Below the pieces are notes generated by a model, which searched no databases, had not been told where the DNA came from, and saw nothing but the letters and a program-made list of their open reading frames with translations. Source: Paramecium sonneborni (lineage: Eukaryota > Ciliophora > Oligohymenophorea > Peniculida > Parameciidae). From it: a stretch of DNA of 64,000 nucleotides. The DNA lies in the NCBI GenBank assembly GCA_905182985.1, contig CAJJDN010000068.1:383896-447895 (forward strand). The letters run 5' to 3'. Shown here in pieces: positions 52,464 to 64,000 of this stretch. A program made the position numbers and the translations under genes. Each line of letters begins with the position of its first letter. The first letter of the stretch is position 1.

Positions 52464-55400
52464 ATGATTATTTTAAGTCAATTAATATTAAGTGTGTCTA
52501 CTTAGACATTGGTGTACTCAAATTTTTTTGGGGATTTTTCATACTCAAATGGTATCATATTTAATTATAATTTAGATTGGTATATTTATGGTGGTAATGG
52601 AGGGGAATATTAACTTTGTGGGTCTACTAAAATTTTTGGAGGCTCTCCATTATTTTACAGAGAAACTCATATTATTAAAACATTCAATTTGTAGCCTCAC
52701 TATTAAATTCGATTTTCATTTAAATTATGGCAGTAAGATATTTTAATTAAATAAAGTCTTGATAATTGGGGTGGAGAATAATTGATAGTTTATGTAGATA
52801 ATGTATTGGCACATAGTCAGTCATATAGTTCAGAATATTCTAGACCAAGTATTTGTGGAATTCAAAGTTCAGCTTATGGTGATGGTATAGATGATGTTTC
52901 TGAAGTAATGCTTCATTCTAGTTCCACTCTTCAAATAATAATTAATGGTTAAGAAAATTACTGGGGAATATCAGAGTTTTAATTAATGATTGATAAATGT
53001 CCTACTGGTTGCGAATTATGTAATTCAAGTTCATGCTTATTATTAAAATTATACATAAAAAAATTAAATCCAATAAACCTTGATAGTTCATATGGTTGGA
53101 TTTATGATAATCTAAATGAAAATACATACTAAACATGTTTAGGTATTTATATAAATTAATTAAAGACTAAAATTATTTGAAATCCTCATCAAATCAATTA
53201 ACAAATGCCATTTAATTACCCAGTCATGATAGAGTAGCTATACGAATAAAAGTTATGACTTTTAATTCAGATCCTCATTTTGTGTAGATTTACATTGATG
53301 ATATACTAGTATAAACTAGTAATTAATCAAAATAAGTATATACTAAAAAAGTAATTTGCGATGTTATGACCTTAAGTTCAATTTAAATTTTAGATTATAT
53401 ACATAGTCATTCTACATTAAAAATCTAAGTAATTGCTACAATGAATAGTAAATATTATTGCGATTCCACTATATATTCAAATTGTTAATAAATATTAGGT
53501 ATAAATGATTTTGAACTTTTCATTCATCGTTCTATTTAATTTGAACATATATGTACTGATTTCAACATAAACCCATTTGATGGATGTTTTTCAAACATCT
53601 ATGATTGTGTAGTAGGATGTAAAAATTGCATAAATGGTATATGTATCAAATGCAATAATGGATGGGAATATTAATAATCTATAAAGAAATGTGTTCCAAT
53701 TTGTGGAGATTCTATAATCACTCATTTAGAAGAATGTGATGATGGAAATATGATTCCTTATGATGGGTGCTATAGATGCAAATTTTCTTGTTAAAAGTTT
53801 TGTGGAATATGCAAATTTGGTAAGTGTTTATAATGTTAAACAGAATATAAAATGATTTAAAACGAATGTAGATTTATGAACAATTATTATGAAAGTTCTG
53901 AAAATATAGAAAATTTCGAGTTTAATAATTAAATTACAAATTTTATATCAAAAGGATTTTATTAGCATGCTTTATTGAAGGATGAATTTACTATTCATAG
54001 GAAAATAAAATAATTAGATTGCAATGTATAATCTTATGGAATATTTGGATATTATTATAATTAATGTAGTATTGAAACAATTAGTAATTGTAAATTGCAA
54101 TTATTTGATAAATGTTTAAAATGTTAACCATTCTACTATTTATAATCTAATGAAAAAGAATGCCACCCAATATGTGGGGATGGTAAAACAGTTTTTAATG
54201 AAATATGTGACGATTAGAATAATTTTTAATTTGATAATTGTTATAAGTGTGAATTAAGTTGTTAATTTGAATGTAAATAATGTAATCAACATGAATGTTT
54301 AGAATGCATTGATGGATGGTCATTAATAGATAGAAGATGTCATTAAATATGTGGAGATGGTATTGTAGCATTAAATACATTTGAATAATGTGATGATGGC
54401 AATTATGAACCTAATGATGGATGCTATGAATGTAAATTTGAGTGTGATTAAAATTGTTTTTTTTGCACAGGTTTTGGAGTTTGTATGTCTTGCATAGAAA
54501 ACTTTTAATTGATTAATTAGAGTCATTGTATTCCTATTTGTGGAGATGGAATTATTATTGAAGGCCTTGAAGAATGTGAAGATCAAAATGATACTAAATA
54601 TGATGGTTGTTATTAATGTTAATTTTAATGTGAAATTAATTGTACAAAATGTTTTTAAGGAATTTGTCAAGATTGTATTGATGGATACGAATTAACACTA
54701 AATGGATGCTCTAAAATAATTATCATTTATGAAGATGATACAGATATTGTTGATTAAAGTTTTGTAATTAAAAATCTATGTGGCAATGGATAATTATAAG
54801 ATAATGAATAATGTGATGATTAGAATTAAGAAAATTTTGATGGTTGTTCAAATAATTGTGAAATTGAAAATAATTGGATTTGCAACCAAGATGAACCAAG
54901 TAGATGTTTTTAAATGACATTATTATTGCTATCATATTTAAACTAAACATACGATAATTAATATGTCTAATTATCATTTTCAAATCCTGTTAAATTAAAA
55001 ATACCATCTCAAATTTTTTAAAAAACAATTATTACACAAATCAATAGTTTAAAATAAGATTAATATAATATTACTATTTATCCTGTAATTAACTTTGATG
55101 AAGCTTAATTTACTGCAGTTAAGTTTGAATTAAAAATTACTATTTTTCAATCTATTTAAATCATACCAAATTTATCTGTCACTTTTAATACATCAGTGAT
55201 TGACTAAAATAATTTATTAGTAGAATAATCACCAACTATATTGATACTTTAATAACCTTAAGTTTTAGATAGTTCTTAAATAAATGCTGCTAATTAATTT
55301 TAAGAATTTGGCAATAAAATGATGATGGGGTTAGGAATCATTTCTTTATTAATGCTGTTGTTAGGAAAACCTAATTTAAGCTTAGAAATATTCGATACTT

Positions 55401-56458
55401 TACAATTTTAATCATATCTAAAATTTGTAAATGTTTAATACCCTTAAAATCTAAAAATATATTTTTAATCTTCTGAATTTGTAACTATAAATCCTGTATT
55501 GACTAATTTTAAAATTGCTGGCTTTCTAGATTCAACAATAGGTGCTAATTACATTTAAAGCTATGGAAAGCTTTCCGAATATGAAGTAAATGCTGATTTA
55601 TTTACAAATATTAAGGGTTAGATCGTATAAATATCAATCATTCTTTTCTTATTTGTTTTTGCAAAGTTGTATCATAAAGTTTTTGTCAATTACTGTTTTA
55701 CTTCCAGATATTTCTATTGCATTAGATCAACCAATTCAAAATGTTTTGAGTTTTTTGCTCTTAAATACTACTATATGAATAAAAAATTAATAGGCATTAA
55801 GAATATATTTAAAATGAGAGGATTTCGATAACTTTTTTATGCAAATAGTTGGGATTTACTTTTTAAAGTAATTTTGTTTTTGACATCTAATCACTAAACA
55901 GGATATAGAATAGTCTTATCCTATCTTTTTTGCATATTTTGTTTGATCTTAGTTTTTTATTTTCTCTCTATGCACTTTTAAAGATAATAGGGCAAAATTA
56001 TTTTATCAAATGTTAGAAATGATTAACATGAAGGAATCATTTTATTTAAAAAATTATTATTTATTGTAATTTTGATTGCATTATAGAATACAGATACTTT
56101 TTAATGTTTAATGTTAACAATTTTAACATTCAGTTATATTGGGTTGATTTTGTCAATCAAATTTGTAAATTAAAAATTAGATTTAATTATCACTATTTGG
56201 ATGGAAGCACCTGTAATGTTATTTACAATTTCAAGTATATTCCATTGTTTTGATTTTTAATAACGTTTAAGTCTTGATTAATAAGTTCTCTTAGGTTTTG
56301 GGTAGATTGGAATATTATTACTTGGATTATTTGGACCTATTTTAAGATTTAATTATCTTTTGTATAAATAAATCAGAACTTATTTTTAATTAAGAAAAAA
56401 CAAGCAGCAAATTAAGATAATAAATTAATCTAATTTATTTGCTGTAGTAGATATTTGA
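52464..56458 (+). CDS. Cys-rich repeat surface protein with C-terminal multi-pass membrane region
   Basis: The protein of about 1,300 residues starts with a signal peptide (MIILSQLILSVSTQTLVYS). Its first ~400 residues hold two jellyroll-like domains (FGDFSYSNGIIFNYNLDWYI and the later AIRIKVMTFNSDPHFVQIYI). Then come several copies of a Cys repeat with the pattern CGDGI...EECDDGN...DGCYxCxxxC (for example VPICGDSIITHLEECDDG at ~53,700, HQICGDGIVALNTFEQCDDG at ~54,350, CGNGQLQDNEQCDDQN at ~54,785). The last ~400 residues contain hydrophobic segments from about 55,310 to 56,400 (LGIISLLMLLLG, LVFYFLSMHF). One 23-nt intron lies near 53,140. The layout matches large ciliate surface proteins with EGF/notch-like Cys repeats. 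Ligand and role are unknown. Confidence 0.75.
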
Positions 56459-57048
56459 AAATTATAATATACAAATATATCTATATTGCTTATCCTATGA
56501 TTTTGTTTTTATAATCATTAGAGTATAAATTTCATTATTATATTGATATTTATAAATTAAAATTAATGAACCTTACTAGATATTTCCATATATTCATATA
56601 TAATTATCTTTAATTTATACATCTAAAATATAGAAATATCGTTTTAGCTGATGGGGATAGATTTATTAATAATATTTTAGATGATTTTATAATATTTATG
56701 AAATTGTTCATAAATTCCATTTCTAAGCTGCCAAAATAAATGTCAAAAAATAAATTAATAGTACATATAATACTAATAATATTTTACTCCCAACGTTTAA
56801 GCAACTTTTTTAATCTTTTGTTATTGCTAATATAATAATTGTAACAATAAAAATGAAGAGTTGATCATAAAATTAAAATGATATTTGTTTATCGACTTAT
56901 TTTTTAATATTATACTTCTAAATAGGTATTAAACAACAAAAAATAATGAAAATAACAATTCTTTATTATATTGTTCAATATGTACATTTAAACCATCCCA
57001 TCAATCATTAAATATTAAGAATAATATTTAAGTATTTAAACTATAGTC
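56459..57048. other. AT-rich intergenic region
   Basis: About 590 nt without a supported gene. A frame near 56,650-56,870 is open by chance or is a relic. Confidence 0.45.
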
Positions 57049-57950
57049 ATGCAATTATTAGTTGAATATTCATTTATGAATACAGTCATTGATATTAAAT
57101 AGCCTCCAAATAAAGTACTTATTCCGCATATTAACAATAAACAAAAATTGCATGGATCAACCTCCTCTCTTTCTTCAAAAATTTAGTTTAATTAAACATT
57201 TTCTTCTTATTATGGAATAATATTATATTATTGATCATGCTAATAGTTTTCCATTTACTTTTTGAAATTTAATGAAATTTTTATTATTGAGAATTTATTT
57301 AACATTGAAGTATTTTAAGAATTGGAGTATTTTTGGTATATTAGAAAATTTTGATTTTGATGATATAGATGATCAAAAAAATTTGTGCAAAGATGTTATA
57401 TAATAATTTCCTCATCAAATATCATAAGGATTACAATATTTTGATATTTTTACTTCAGTCAAACTAACCTAAATTTATAAAAAGCAAACGAGAAACCTCA
57501 TCATTTTTTCAAAAAGATGCAAAAAATCAAAATAATATTTAATTTTTTCTATTAAAAATTTTAAAAATGAAGAGGCTGCCTCTAAACTTAAACAGAATTT
57601 AATTAAAAAGAATATAATTATGACAAATATAAAACTTTGAATCATAAAATCCATTTTACATAAAAGGAAAGTGATGCTGATTATAATGTCATTATATCAA
57701 AGATTTTTAATAAAAATCTTTAATAATTTAATAAAGGCAAAATATTTTAAATATCAATTTAGACAAAAATCTTTCATTTTATTAATTCCATAAAGACTAA
57801 ATTCCATACTTTCTTCCTGGAAAATATAAAATTTTTGATCTAAAAAACATTTTCATATTGAAATTGATTAATTTTCACAGTTTATTCAAATTATTAGGCC
57901 ATCCATTAATTCAATCAGCCATTAAGTTATACCTAATGGATTGTATTTTA
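57049..57950 (+). pseudogene. Decayed coding sequence, origin unknown
   Basis: A protein-like start (MQLLVEYSFMNTVIDIKQPP) is followed by pieces that look coding but sit in different frames and are broken by TGA: NKVLIPHINNKQKLHGS, IIENLFNIEVFQELEYF, DDQKNLCKDVIQQF, and HSLFKLLGHPLIQSAIK near 57,880. Residue composition is that of real proteins, not random A/T. I cannot place all pieces with small introns, so I read this as a degenerate gene. The family is not recognised. Confidence 0.4.
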
Positions 57951-58507
57951 ACAAAATTTTTTATTTATTTTTTGAAATAATACTTATATAGTTATTTTTT
58001 GTAAATAGTTTTTATCCTTAATATCATAACTAGGAAAATTAGTAAAAACCAATACCTAAAAGAAAAAAAGGTAAACTCAATTGTCGCTTACTTCTAACTG
58101 AATATCAAATGTAAATACAATTAATTCATTATTTTCTCTTAAATAATAATTAATTAATCTAGTCTTTATTTAAATCAAAAATCCAGTTTAAAATTTTTTA
58201 ATATAATTTTCAATGAATAATTGGATTTTCTTAATTTCTTTTTCTAATTAGATATCATCTAATATGAAAGAGTAAAACTTAAATTAGATTAAACTATAAA
58301 TTCTGTGCGATTATTTTTTTATTTAAAAATTTCGATAAATGGTTTGAAATTTTTAATTTTTAATCAAAAAATTGATAAGATTATTCCTCAATAATAAAAA
58401 TTTATTGGAAACTTTTCCTTGAAAGATAAATGATCGATTTTCTATTTAAAAAGGAAATAATTTTGAATGACCGATCTCTCATATTAAATTAATGAACATT
58501 TTTTCAG
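57951..58507. other. AT-rich intergenic/relic region
   Basis: This is about 560 nt directly upstream of the second surface-protein gene. I see no convincing gene. Confidence 0.45.
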
Positions 58508-61500
58508 ATGATAGAATTAAAAAGTAAAATCATGTAAAATAAAGCCATTTAATTATTTTTTTTATTCATGTTTATTATAATAATTAGTACCATTCAATTA
58601 GCCAGATCTTAATGGAAAATAAAAGAAGATTGCTTATGGGATGTTAGAAAGTTTTAATATTCAACATGTTGTGATTGTAGTTGGAGTTATACAGAATATT
58701 TTAGATAAGCAACAACATCTAGTACGACAGCAAATTTTATTACTTGTAGTGTGCCTTCAATGAGTTACATCACTTTAGACAATACTTATAAAAGTATTTA
58801 AAGAATGACTCAAAATTCATGGACAAAAGGAGATTTCTTATCATTTGATTTATATTTTTAAGGTACGTGGACAAACAATGAGGTAGTATTAGAAATTGGA
58901 TCCTTTATTTAAAAAAAAAAATATACTGCTCCAACTGAATATCCAATTACAAAAGGATTTTGTGATTCACTTGAAACAGATGTAATGACAATAAATTTAA
59001 CTTTAACAAATTCAGGTTGGGGTTATTTAAAATTCATAAAATCTGATAATAATAATGGGTAGGTTTCAATCAGAAATATAGGAATATCAGGATATTAATT
59101 TTAATGTTTTCCATCTTGTTCTTCATGTACAGGCCCAGAATAAAACTAGTGTTAAGCTTGTTATTATGAAATACCAAAATAAAATATTTGCCCATTATGT
59201 CCAGATAACCGATATTATGAGAAATATTTAGGATGTTAATCTAATTGTAGATTTGATAATTATAAATACTTCTAAGGATTTTGCTAGTCTTTTTCATGTA
59301 AAATACTATTGTTTTATTATAGACTTAACATTTTAGACATACTCTTATTCCTCATAAGTTGAATAAAATACATGGCAAATCATATATGACCCAATAAAAG
59401 TTGACGCAACTCCAAAAGTATTTTATTTTAGAAGTGATCTTTATGGGATTTTTAAATATAATTCTGGAATAGCAAGGTATTTGGTAAATTTTATTACATC
59501 ACAAAAAGTTTATTTGTATGGAATTAGAATAAAATTGATAATTTTCGGTGGCTTACAACTAGGAAATGGCATAAGATTTATGTTTAACAATACTTATTAT
59601 AGTTCTATTTATCGTGATTCTGAAGGAATTAAAACTGGAATGATAATTGAAACTTAATCAGAATATGGATCGTACTCTACTTATTCTACCACATCTTATT
59701 ATGATCTCTTTATGTTTGTCGATATTCCTTAATATCCAATTTATTTCTCAGCTACAAGTAACTTTACGTAAATATAACATTAATTTTAGTAATTCTAATG
59801 TAGGATGGGGATTAATATCAATCCAAGTTACATCAGGACTTCATCATATTAATTGCTTAATTCAGGAAGTATCTTATGAATGTAAGAAATGTAATTCAAA
59901 TTATTATGTCAATAAGTAAGGTAACTGCGATCGATGTTAGAATGATCTTTAAAAGATTGTTGGGGATAAATGTTACGATTTCCAAGATGAAACACCTTGT
60001 AATAAAAATAAATTATATCTAGATTCTAAACTTTTGATTAAAGAATATTTTGATAAATCCAATAATCCAGATTAATATTCATAATATAAATTAATTTCCA
60101 AAACAGGCGTAAATTTATTAAAAGGTAAGGATATATATTATTCTTATTGGCAATAAATTAGAATATTTGGTGGACCTTATGTTTGGAGTTAGGCTGTTTT
60201 TGAGAGGATTCATAAAATAGAGAAAGCACACCATAGCATAAGTATTTCATTTTAAATTGTCTATGGCCCTAGTTTCCCTTCAAATAGTAAATTTATTTAT
60301 ACAATTGAAACAAATTTACCAGTATCTTGTTAAAAAAGTAGTGCAACAGCTAATTATCCTGATGGTTCAAAGTTATAAACAATAAATGAAAAGATTACTC
60401 ATAAAAGTGATCAATTAACTATTAGATGGGAATGTTAGGGACAAGACAATGAACCAATATTAGCATATTGTGGAATTTATAAATACTATATTATTGTTCA
60501 TTATTGTTAGCCTTATTGTTTAGAATGTAGTGATTAAAACAATTGTATAAATTGGGATCAATATGATTCAAGTTTGATTAAGGTTTCATAGAGTGAATGT
60601 TAAAGTTAGGAGTACTATGATTCATTCTTTTTAAAATGTAAAAGTTGTCCTACTCAATGTTAAAGTTGTAAATCATCAATTGATTGTATTGATTGTAAAC
60701 CAACTTACACTCTTACTAAATTAGGATGTGTTTGCAAAACAAATGAATATGATTCAGGTTCATTGTGTATTAGTTGCCCAGAATAATGTGAACAATGTCT
60801 CAGCTCTTCATTTTGTTTAACATGTTCAATCTAAAAATTTAGAACTTTATTAAATGGATAATGTGTATGCTTTGATGGATATTACTCAATTTCAACAAGT
60901 CTTATCTGTCTTAGATGTCATTTATATTGTAAAACATGTTTAGGACCATCTTAAGATAATTGTAAAGAGTGTTAGAATATACAAAATATTGAAAAAGTTG
61001 GATCTACATGTAAATGTTAAATGGGTACTGCATTCTTGGATCAACTTAAAATATGCGCTCCTTGTCATTAAACTTGTTTAACTTGCTTTCGAATCACAAT
61101 TGATGGCTGTTTGAATTGTGATTCTAATTTACATCGAGTTCTCAGAGGGTTAAAATGTGAGTGTTAATCTGGCTATTATGAATTAGATAATATTTGTTAA
61201 AGTATATTTATATCATTAATTTAAGATTGTCCTATTGTTGAAGATAGTGATCTAATTCAATGCTATAATTTATGTAATGGCAATTAATTATTGTGGCATA
61301 CTAATATATGTAATAATTGTGATATAGGATATGAATTAATCTTAAATCGTTGTTAACCCTAATGTGGAGACTCTAGATTATTAAATTCATTTGAAGAATG
61401 TGAAGATGGCAATAACAATTTAGATGATTTATGTTATAATTGCAAATTTTAATGTCCTAAACATTGTTTAACCTGTAATTCTACAACTACTCTTCCATGT

Positions 61501-61935
61501 CCAGATATTTGTGGTGATGGAATAATTACAGGTGATGAAGAATGTGAAGATGGCAATAATATACAATATGATGGATGTTACTAATGTAAATATTAATGTT
61601 AAACTTCCTGTACTAAATGTATTATGGGAAATTGTTTAGAATGTTTGACACTTGGATGGGTGGTTGATACATCAACGGAATTATGGACATGCAAAGAATA
61701 ATGTGGAGATAACTTATTAGTTGGAAACGAGCAATGCGAAGATTTAAATACTTAAGACTTAGATGGCTGCAAAGATTGTAGATATTTTTGTCGAATTGGT
61801 TGCTTATCTTGTGATTATTCTATCAATAAATGTTTAAGTTGTGAAGAAACAGGATATATTCCTGAAAAGTTTTATTGTAGAAATGATTGTGGAGATGGAA
61901 AAATATTAAATGGTTTTTATAGAATATTGTCATGA
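58508..61935 (+). CDS. Second Cys-rich surface protein, truncated by frameshift
   Basis: This is a relative of the 52.5-56.5 kb gene by its domain order. It starts MIELKSKIMQNKAIQLFF with a hydrophobic signal segment at about residue 17. It has jellyroll-like domains (WTKGDFLSFDLYFQGTWT near 58,830, SNVGWGLISIQVTSGLH near 59,800, DNEPILAYCGIYKYYI near 60,450), then CxxCxxC-type furin/EGF-like repeats and CGDGIITGDEECEDGN copies up to ~61,900. Introns of 25 nt near 59,300 and 22 nt near 59,770 are clear. At about 61,920 the frame runs into TGA 61933-61935. A one-base shift restores YCHDSDSSACAYGYYQ, so the 3' end is disrupted and no membrane region follows. It may be a pseudogene, or it may encode a shortened secreted product. 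Confidence 0.65.
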
Positions 61936-64000
61936 TAGTGATTCTTCAGCTTGTGCTTACGGATATTATTAATGATTGAATTAAAAATGTGAGTGGAGAT
62001 AAAATTATGTAATTGATGAAATATGTGAATCAGGAAATATCTTACCTAAAAGGGGATGTCAGAATTGTTTAGCAAGATGTTATGAATCTTGCACAACTTG
62101 TGATACAATATTTATAATACAATTAATTATATGTGATGATGATAATCTTATTTATGATGGTTGCCATTTCTATAAGTCTAGTTATTAATAGACTTGTATT
62201 AGTTGTATCAAAGAAGTATGTTATTTGTTACAAGATGAGCAAGATTATGCCTTAGGGAAATATCTATCAATTATAGGATTAAATATGAACATAACACAAA
62301 ATATATGCAATTCTAAACATATTACCTTTGCTTAAAAGGACATGGATTAACTACAAATAAGCAAGAGTCAAGACAATTAAGAATATGCTTATTATGACAT
62401 AAATGAAAATAGATTTAAACTACCCTCCTATTATTTTAAATAAAATAAAAATGTGCTTAAGGATATTATTTGAATAATAGCTTTAAATGTATATTTTAAT
62501 TTGGTGATCGAATTCTTGTTAATGATGAAGAATGTGAAGCAAATGATGAAAATTGCATCAATTGTTAATAAAAGAATCTTAGTCTTGAATATGAAGTTGG
62601 ATATTATATATGACATACAAAAAAAATCATGTGAAATCAATCTAGAATAAAATTAATTTAATCAAAAAGTTATAGCAAGAGTTACAATTATTTTTTTGGT
62701 CAAAAGAATGATTTTTCATTCTTAAAAAAAAGAAATTTGATTTATAAAATTATGCTTTAAACCCCTTTACTTGAATAATGTCAAAGAATATAAAGAGATT
62801 AATGAAGAATATGCAATTTTTTAATTTAAAAATGATTTGGATCTAATAAAAAATGTGTGCAATTAATATATCAATATTGTTAATTGTGTAAAAATAAATA
62901 ATGCATTCATGTAAGTTTGAGTATTAAGGTAAAAATTGCTAACTTAAACAATGTAATTTTAAAAATTTCAAAATTAAAATAATATTATTCTACAATAGAT
63001 ATTTATTTTGAAGATCAATCATGCGATTCAGATTGTTAAGTTTGTTTTTAAGGATAATGTATTTTTGTCAGAAAGGAAGCTATTTATTTAAAAATGAATG
63101 AATAAAGGAAAATCATGTTGAATATACTAGAATTGAATAAGCGATATATGGAGATAAAATTTTTAAAGTAGAATTTTGTGATGATGGAAATGATATTCAA
63201 TATGATGGATTCTTTAAATACCATTATAGTTGTGATCTCTATTGTTTATAATGTGTATTTGGCTTCTGTTATTTATGTAAAGAAGGATTTATAATAAATG
63301 AAGATTCATAAACTTGATAACCTTATTGTGAAGAGGGTAAAGTAATCCCTCTTACTTAAGGAGAATGTGATGATAGGAATTAAGATCCAAAAGATGGATT
63401 TGATTAATGCAAATTTGCATGTCTACCTCATTGCTTAACTTGTCATAGTATATTTTGAAAATAATAATCAATTTACTATAACATACTGTTTTCAATGTGA
63501 AATAGGGTTTGAAAATCAAGAGGAAATATGTGTTTCAATTTGTGGAGATGGTATTTTAATATAAGAATGAGATGATGTGAATTTAATTTATTATGGTGGT
63601 TGTTTTGATTGTAAATATCAATGCAGTCAAGATTGTTTAGTTTGTTAAAAAGGAATATCTCTAAAAAACTGTTCAAAAATATGATTGTTTTCGAGAATTA
63701 ATGTAAGTCAATATGCGCATAAATGATGGTTGATTATGAAATAGAATGTGATGATAATAATAATATAGAATATCATGGATGTTTTAATTGTAAATTTAAT
63801 GTGCACTTTGTTGTTAAGTATCTTATTGTGAAAAAGGTATTGGTCATAAATTCATTTCAGAATCTATCTAATAAAACTAATAATCTTTAATTCATGATTT
63901 TGAAGGTACTCTAAAAAATATGTTAAATAAATAAAAAAATAGTTGGATTTGTAATGAATCAGAATGTAAATATTCGGAAAGTCCTTAGTTAATAATCAAT
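61936..64000 (+). pseudogene. Decayed Cys-repeat array, continues past window
   Basis: The Cys-repeat sequence of the upstream gene continues, but in changing frames with many TGA stops and lost Cys. Recognisable degenerate copies sit near 62,030 (ICESGNILPKRGCQNC), 63,180 (FCDDGNDIQYDGFFKYHY), 63,370 (ECDDRNQDPKDGFDQCKF) and 63,740 (ECDDNNNIEYHGCFNC). Between about 62,220 and 63,100 the repeat signal is weak. This is a decaying 3' part of the same surface-protein gene, and it reaches the window edge. Confidence 0.6.

Noticed and set aside
54195..54983. Three minus-strand ORFs with His/Ile/Asn-rich translations
   Set aside because: They are antisense to the intact Cys-repeat array of the surface protein.

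Overview
The window reads as a macronuclear chromosome piece from a Paramecium-like ciliate. The DNA is very AT-rich. Long reading frames appear only if TAA and TAG are read as glutamine and TGA is the sole stop (ciliate code, table 6). Almost every gene is cut by tiny GT...AG introns of about 22 to 30 nt, and genes are packed with short spacers on both strands. Under the standard code nearly all of these genes look like rubble. No tRNA, rRNA, telomere repeat, transposon or CRISPR array was seen.

Layout. 0-16 kb: a coiled-coil protein (-), a LITAF-domain protein (+), a cyclic-nucleotide-gated-type K+ channel (+), a large multi-pass membrane protein (-), an HMG-box/chromodomain protein with a long Gln/Lys tail (-), a hypothetical protein (+), and a PAS protein with a degenerate kinase module and two receiver-like domains (-). 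16-24 kb: a tail-anchored Qc-type SNARE (+), two coiled-coil/low-complexity proteins (-), a striatin-like WD40 protein (+), a Cache-type membrane sensor (+) and a CRAL-TRIO-like protein (+). 24-29 kb: four Cys-rich, possibly scramblase-like genes in an A-B-A-B tandem array. 29-42 kb: a coiled-coil protein (+), a small membrane-targeted candidate PP1 regulator (-), protein disulfide isomerase (-), a protein with two cyclic-nucleotide-binding domains (+), a Ser/Gln-rich protein (-), a DEAH helicase (-), a CDPK (+) and a signal-peptide-peptidase homologue lacking one catalytic Asp (+). 42-51 kb: one giant anoctamin-like gene. 52-64 kb: two related Cys-rich surface proteins, the second frameshifted and followed by decayed repeats to the window edge, with about 2 kb of relic sequence between them.

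The genes do not form a pathway. Signalling and membrane functions dominate: a K+ channel, cNMP binding, CDPK, a pseudo-two-component protein, PP1 targeting, striatin and lipid-scrambling families. The most unusual items are the pseudoenzymes (receiver/kinase protein, SPP homologue), the anoctamin with a very large C-terminal extension and neutralised TM8 ligands, and the paired scramblase-like array.
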